This document shows positions 13,089-16,683 of a stretch of 16,683 nt of DNA, in pieces (positions within the stretch are counted from its first letter, which is position 1; every line of letters begins with the position of its first letter). The notes under the pieces were generated by a model. That model searched no databases. It saw only the letters and a program-made list of their open reading frames with translations, and was not told the origin of the DNA. This DNA is from Deinococcus rhizophilus. Its GTDB lineage: Bacteria > Deinococcota > Deinococci > Deinococcales > Deinococcaceae. A program made the translations under genes and the position numbers. The stretch lies in NCBI RefSeq assembly GCF_030271215.1, contig NZ_JASNGB010000051.1, forward strand, positions 1 through 16,683, in the 5' to 3' direction.

Positions 13089-14603
13089 ATGGACCCACCC
13101 GCCCTCCGGAGCTGGACCCTCCCCGCCCCGCCCGAGGAGGTGCGCGTGCTCGTCAGCGGCTACCAGTCGTGGAGCGAGGCCGAGCTGCGCCCCCTCACCG
13201 ACCTTCAGAGCGTCCCGCTGATGCGCTGGCGGCAGGAGCAGGGCCACGACCCCGCCTTCCTTCCCAGCGGCGAGGCGGGCGTGTGGCGCTCGCACACGCT
13301 GATCGCGCTGGTTCGCCCGGACGGGGGCGGCTGGGTGGGCTGCGCGGGGAACGCCGCCGCCACCTTCACCCACTGGGAGGCCCGCGCCGGGAATGGAAAC
13401 GTCGAGGTGACCTGCACCCAGGAGGGACCGCCCACCGGGGTCGCCTGGGAGGAGACGGGCGACGTGATCGGCACCCTGGAGGCCCTCGCCGCGCGGCTGG
13501 GGCAGGCCATGAACGCCCGCACCCCGCCCCCGCTGCGGGTGTGGTGCAGCTGGTACTCGTACTACCGGGACGTGACGCTGGAGGCGGTGCTGCAAAACGC
13601 GCGGCTGGCCCGCGACCTGCGGCTCCCCTTCGACGTGTTCCAGCTCGACGACGGCTTTCAGGCGGGCATCGGGGACTGGCTGGACGCCTCGCCGGGCTTC
13701 GGGGGCCACGCCCGCGACCTGCCGGGGCCGCTGCGCGAGCTGGGCTTCACGCCGGGGCTGTGGCTGGCGCCCTTTCTGGCCGCGCCGACCTCGCGGCTGG
13801 CGGCCGAGCACCCCGAGTGGCTGCTGCGCGGTGAGGACGGTCAACCGCTGCTGGCCGGGCACAACTGGGGCGGGCCGAATCACGCGCTGGACACCACCCA
13901 CCCGGAGGTCCTGACCTGGCTGCGCGACCTCGCGGCGACGGTGCGGGGGTGGGGCTACCCGTACCTCAAGCTGGATTTCCTGTTCGGGGGGGCCCTGCCG
14001 GGGGTGCGGCACGACCCGGCGGTGAGCCGGGCGGGGGCATACCGGATGGGGTTGCAAGCCCTCCGCGACGGCGCGGGTGAGGACGCCTTTCTGCTGGGCT
14101 GCGGGGCGCCGCTGGCCGCCTCGGTGGGGCTCCTCGACGCCATGCGGACCGGGCCGGACGTGGCCCCCCTCTGGGAGGAGGAATCGCGGCGGCTGTGGCT
14201 GGGGGACGCGACCGGGCCGTCAGCACGAAACGCGCTGCACACGGCCCTCTCGCGCTGGTATGCGCACGCGTGGTACCAGCCTGATCCCGATGTCGCCATC
14301 GTGCGCCGGGAACGCAGCCTGCTGACGGAAGAGGAGCGGGGCGCGGTCGCCGGGATGCTGGACGTGATCGGCGGCCTGCGGGCGAGCAGTGACCCGCTGG
14401 GCGGGCTGGACGGGCGCGAGCTGGCGCTGTTGCGCCGCTGTCTGGAGCTCAGCCCGCCCGACCGTCCTCGCACCCTGACCCACAGCCTCGGCGGGGCCGT
14501 GACCCACTTCGGGCGCGGCACCTTCAACCTGACCCAGACAGCCGCCGGGGGGATTCCCGCCCACGGTTACCGCAGCCGCGAGGTATCCCATGACAGAGAC
14601 TGA
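13089..14603 (+). CDS. Alpha-galactosidase, GH36/melibiase type
   Basis: About 504 residues. The catalytic barrel is recognisable: [20 protein letters not shown] (from 150), [16 protein letters not shown] (182), [13 protein letters not shown] with nucleophile Asp296, and [15 protein letters not shown] with acid/base Asp357. It is shorter than classic GH36 (about 700), with a reduced N-terminal beta domain and short C-terminal region. It has no signal peptide, so it hydrolyses imported alpha-galactosides in the cytosol. Two starts are possible: ATG 13089, with a TATGCT box 5 bases upstream as in leaderless genes, or ATG 13056, which overlaps the glpK stop (ATGA) and has GGAGG at 10 bases. The first gives the more normal N-terminus; the second would couple it to glpK. 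It overlaps galT by 14 bases. The likely product feeds GalK. Confidence 0.87.
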   Translation: MDPPALRSWTLPAPPEEVRVLVSGYQSWSEAELRPLTDLQSVPLMRWRQEQGHDPAFLPSGEAGVWRSHTLIALVRPDGGGWVGCAGNAAATFTHWEARAGNGNVEVTCTQEGPPTGVAWEETGDVIGTLEALAARLGQAMNARTPPPLRVWCSWYSYYRDVTLEAVLQNARLARDLRLPFDVFQLDDGFQAGIGDWLDASPGFGGHARDLPGPLRELGFTPGLWLAPFLAAPTSRLAAEHPEWLLRGEDGQPLLAGHNWGGPNHALDTTHPEVLTWLRDLAATVRGWGYPYLKLDFLFGGALPGVRHDPAVSRAGAYRMGLQALRDGAGEDAFLLGCGAPLAASVGLLDAMRTGPDVAPLWEEESRRLWLGDATGPSARNALHTALSRWYAHAWYQPDPDVAIVRRERSLLTEEERGAVAGMLDVIGGLRASSDPLGGLDGRELALLRRCLELSPPDRPRTLTHSLGGAVTHFGRGTFNLTQTAAGGIPAHGYRSREVSHDRD

Positions 14604-15696
14604 CCCCCTTCCCTTTCACGCCGCCGAGTTCACCAAACCCGACGGCCGGGCGCTGACCCTCTACGGCCTGGCGCCGGTCGAGGTCCGGGGCGAGATTCCC
14701 AGCCCCGCCGGGGACCCGCCGGTGCCGCGCCCCACGATGCGCTGGCACCCCCTGCGCGGCGAGTGGGTGATGTACGCGGCGCACCGTCTGGGCCGCACGT
14801 TTCTGCCGCCGCCCGAGTACAACCCGCTGGCGCCCACGACCAATCCCGAGCACCCGACCGAGCTGCCGCAGGGCCGGTACGACCTCGCCGTCTTCGACAA
14901 CCGCTTTCCCAGCCTGACGCCGGACGCGCCGCCGCCCGAGCACCCGGCCCACCCCTCCGAGCGGGCGGGCACCGGCAAGTGCGAGATGGTCGTGTTCAGT
15001 CAGGACCCCTCGGGGCGGCTGGCGGGCCTGTCGGGGGCGCAGATGGCCCTGCTGCTCGCGGTGTGGGCCGACCGCACCACCCGGCTCGCGCAGGGCGGGA
15101 AGATTCGCAGCGTCCTCGCCTTTGAAAACCGGGGGGTGGAGGTCGGCGTGACCCTGCACCATCCGCACGGGCAGATCTACGCCTACGACCACATCCCGCC
15201 CGTGCAGGCGCGGATGCTGGAGGGAGCGCGGACGCACTTAGCTGAGCACGGGCGCCCCTGGCTGGCCGACTTCGTGGCCGCCGAGCGGGAGGCCGGAAGC
15301 CGACTCCTCCGCGACGAGGGAGAGGCCCTGAGCGTGGTGCCCCCCTTCGCCCGCTACACCTACGAGACGTGGGTGCTGCCCACCCGCCCGGTGGGGCGGC
15401 TCTCGGAGCTGACAGACGCCGAGCGGGTCGCCTTCGCCCGCGTGCTGAAAGACGCGCTGCTGCGCCTCGACGCCCTGTTCGGCGTGCGGATGCCCTACCT
15501 GCTGACGGTGCATCAGGCGCCGCTGGACGGGGAGGCGCATCCAGAGTTCCCCCTCCACATTGAGCTGTACCCCTACCTGCGGGCGCCGGGCCGAATGAAG
15601 TACCTCGCCGGAACCGAGCAGGGCGCGGGCGAGTTCGCCAACGACAAGTTCCCGGAAGTCGCCGCCGCCGAGCTGCGGGGGCTGGAGGTCCCATGA
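14590..15696 (+). CDS. galT: Galactose-1-phosphate uridylyltransferase
   Basis: A 368-residue Leloir enzyme exchanging UMP between UDP-glucose and galactose 1-phosphate. The active-site H-P-H-G-Q is at 191-195 (His193 the likely nucleophile, in [15 protein letters not shown]). Also typical are [20 protein letters not shown] (residues 51-70), [12 protein letters not shown] and the C-terminal [21 protein letters not shown]. Where many bacterial enzymes have a CxxC zinc pair after the first segment, this one reads [14 protein letters not shown] without Cys, as in some other lineages. GAGG lies 6 bases before ATG 14590. The start lies within the alpha-galactosidase end, and the TGA overlaps the galK ATG (ATGA), so all three are translationally linked. 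Confidence 0.95.
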   Translation: MTETDPLPFHAAEFTKPDGRALTLYGLAPVEVRGEIPSPAGDPPVPRPTMRWHPLRGEWVMYAAHRLGRTFLPPPEYNPLAPTTNPEHPTELPQGRYDLAVFDNRFPSLTPDAPPPEHPAHPSERAGTGKCEMVVFSQDPSGRLAGLSGAQMALLLAVWADRTTRLAQGGKIRSVLAFENRGVEVGVTLHHPHGQIYAYDHIPPVQARMLEGARTHLAEHGRPWLADFVAAEREAGSRLLRDEGEALSVVPPFARYTYETWVLPTRPVGRLSELTDAERVAFARVLKDALLRLDALFGVRMPYLLTVHQAPLDGEAHPEFPLHIELYPYLRAPGRMKYLAGTEQGAGEFANDKFPEVAAAELRGLEVP

Positions 15697-16683
15697 AGAC
15701 GTTCGAGCAGATCTTCGGCCACGCGCCGACCGTCACCGCCCGCGCACCGGGCCGGGTCAACCTGCTGGGTGAACACACCGATTACCAGGGCGGCTACGTC
15801 CTGCCCACTGCCATTCCGCAGGAGGCGACGGTCAGTCTCGCCCCCAACGGCACGGAGGAGCACCACGTCTACGCCGCCGATCTGGATGAGCATGCCACCT
15901 TCGGACTCGGGGAGAATGCCGACGGGGGCTTCGGGCGCTACGTGGCGGGGGCGCTGGCGCTGGGGGGGGCGCGGGAGGGCCTGAATGTCCACGTGACCAG
16001 CGAGGTGCCCATGACGGGCGGCCTCTCCAGCAGCGCGGCGCTGGAGGTGGCCTCCTTGCGGGCCCTGCGCGAGCTGGGCGTGCTGGACATAGGTGACGAG
16101 GCGCTGGCGCTGCTGGCCCAGCGGGTCGAGCACGAGTACGTGGGGGTCAAGTCGGGGATTCTGGACCAGATGGCAAGCACCTTCGCGCGGGCGGGGGTGA
16201 TGCTCTTTCTGGACACCCGGACCCTGCACCGCGAGATGCTTCCGCTGCCCGGAGGAGCGGAGGTGCTGGTGGTCGACTCCGGCGTGCCCCGCCGCCTCGC
16301 GGAGTCCGGCTACAACGAGCGCCGCGCCCAGGTGGAGGAGGCCGCGCGGCTTCTCGGCGTGCCCGAGTTGCGGGACGTGCAAGACCCGGCGGCGGTGGAG
16401 GCCCTGCCCCCGCCCCTGCGCGAACGGGCCCGGCACGTCGTCACCGAGAACGCGCGGGTGCTGGAGGCGGTGCGGCCCGGCGTGGGTCCGGAGCGCTTCG
16501 GGAAGTGGATGAACGCCTCGCACGCCAGCCTGCGGGACGACTACGAGGTCTCGCACCCGGTCGTGGACGCCATCGTCGCGGCCCTGCAAGCCCACCCGGA
16601 CGTCTACGGCGCCCGCATGACCGGGGCGGGCTTCGGCGGGTCGCTCGTCGCGCTGGTGCGGGCGGGGACGGCGGCGGCGGTGG
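15693..16683 (+). CDS. galK: Galactokinase, 3' end cut by window edge
   Basis: The first 330 codons of a GHMP-family kinase that phosphorylates galactose at C1 with ATP. The galactokinase signature [12 protein letters not shown] is at residues 20-31, the ATP-binding [12 protein letters not shown] at about 109, and the third motif [17 protein letters not shown] near the right edge. The catalytic Asp is probably in [13 protein letters not shown]. The family is usually 340-390 residues long, so only the last few codons are missing. GGAGG in CTGGAGGTCCC precedes ATG 15693, which overlaps the galT stop (ATGA). galE and galM are not in the window; they may follow. Confidence 0.95.
   Translation, partial: MKTFEQIFGHAPTVTARAPGRVNLLGEHTDYQGGYVLPTAIPQEATVSLAPNGTEEHHVYAADLDEHATFGLGENADGGFGRYVAGALALGGAREGLNVHVTSEVPMTGGLSSSAALEVASLRALRELGVLDIGDEALALLAQRVEHEYVGVKSGILDQMASTFARAGVMLFLDTRTLHREMLPLPGGAEVLVVDSGVPRRLAESGYNERRAQVEEAARLLGVPELRDVQDPAAVEALPPPLRERARHVVTENARVLEAVRPGVGPERFGKWMNASHASLRDDYEVSHPVVDAIVAALQAHPDVYGARMTGAGFGGSLVALVRAGTAAAV

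Noticed and set aside
1..16683. CRISPR array, tRNA, rRNA, prophage or insertion-sequence transposase
   Set aside because: No regularly spaced direct repeats, no tRNA-like or rRNA-like stretches and no transposase, integrase or phage structural motifs were seen in the window.

Overview
The window is about 16.7 kb of high-GC bacterial chromosome. The strong G/C bias at third codon positions, several genes that seem to start directly behind a TANNNT box or without a Shine-Dalgarno sequence, a CUT1 sugar transporter, an M42 peptidase and a scatter of 100-165 bp non-coding repeats with terminal inverted repeats all suggest a member of the Deinococcus group. That assignment rests on overall character and was not checked by a search.

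Layout. (1) 1-303, minus: an RNase H-fold protein, cut by the left edge. (2) 578-2204: an MFS exporter gene bracketed by two inverted copies of a small repeat element. The second copy supplies the stop codons of both the MFS gene and the convergent GH43 gene. (3) 2201-7803: a pentosan (probably arabinan or arabino-oligosaccharide) utilisation locus. A cytoplasmic GH43 enzyme diverges from an operon of substrate-binding protein, two permeases and a secreted GH43 enzyme, closed by a rho-independent terminator. No transport ATPase is present, so a shared one is presumably used. (4) 7976-8826, minus: a small XRE-type regulator translationally coupled to a four-helix membrane protein, with a strong sigma70 promoter set in palindromic operators. 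(5) 8865-9977, minus: an M42 metallo-aminopeptidase. (6) 10015-10147: a second type of repeat element, fused to the stop codon of a membrane-bound diguanylate cyclase (10147-11190, minus). (7) 11521-16683, plus: a tightly packed operon glpK - alpha-galactosidase - galT - galK, the last cut by the right edge.

The most interesting reading concerns region 7. Glycerol kinase, a cytoplasmic GH36 alpha-galactosidase and the Leloir enzymes GalT and GalK lie in one run with overlapping start and stop codons. That is the set needed to break an alpha-galactosyl-glycerol compound into glycerol and galactose and channel both halves into central metabolism. The other recurrent oddities are repeat elements that donate stop codons to neighbouring genes, and two unrelated membrane-protein genes that are each preceded by a short leader ORF ending in a GTGA start/stop overlap.
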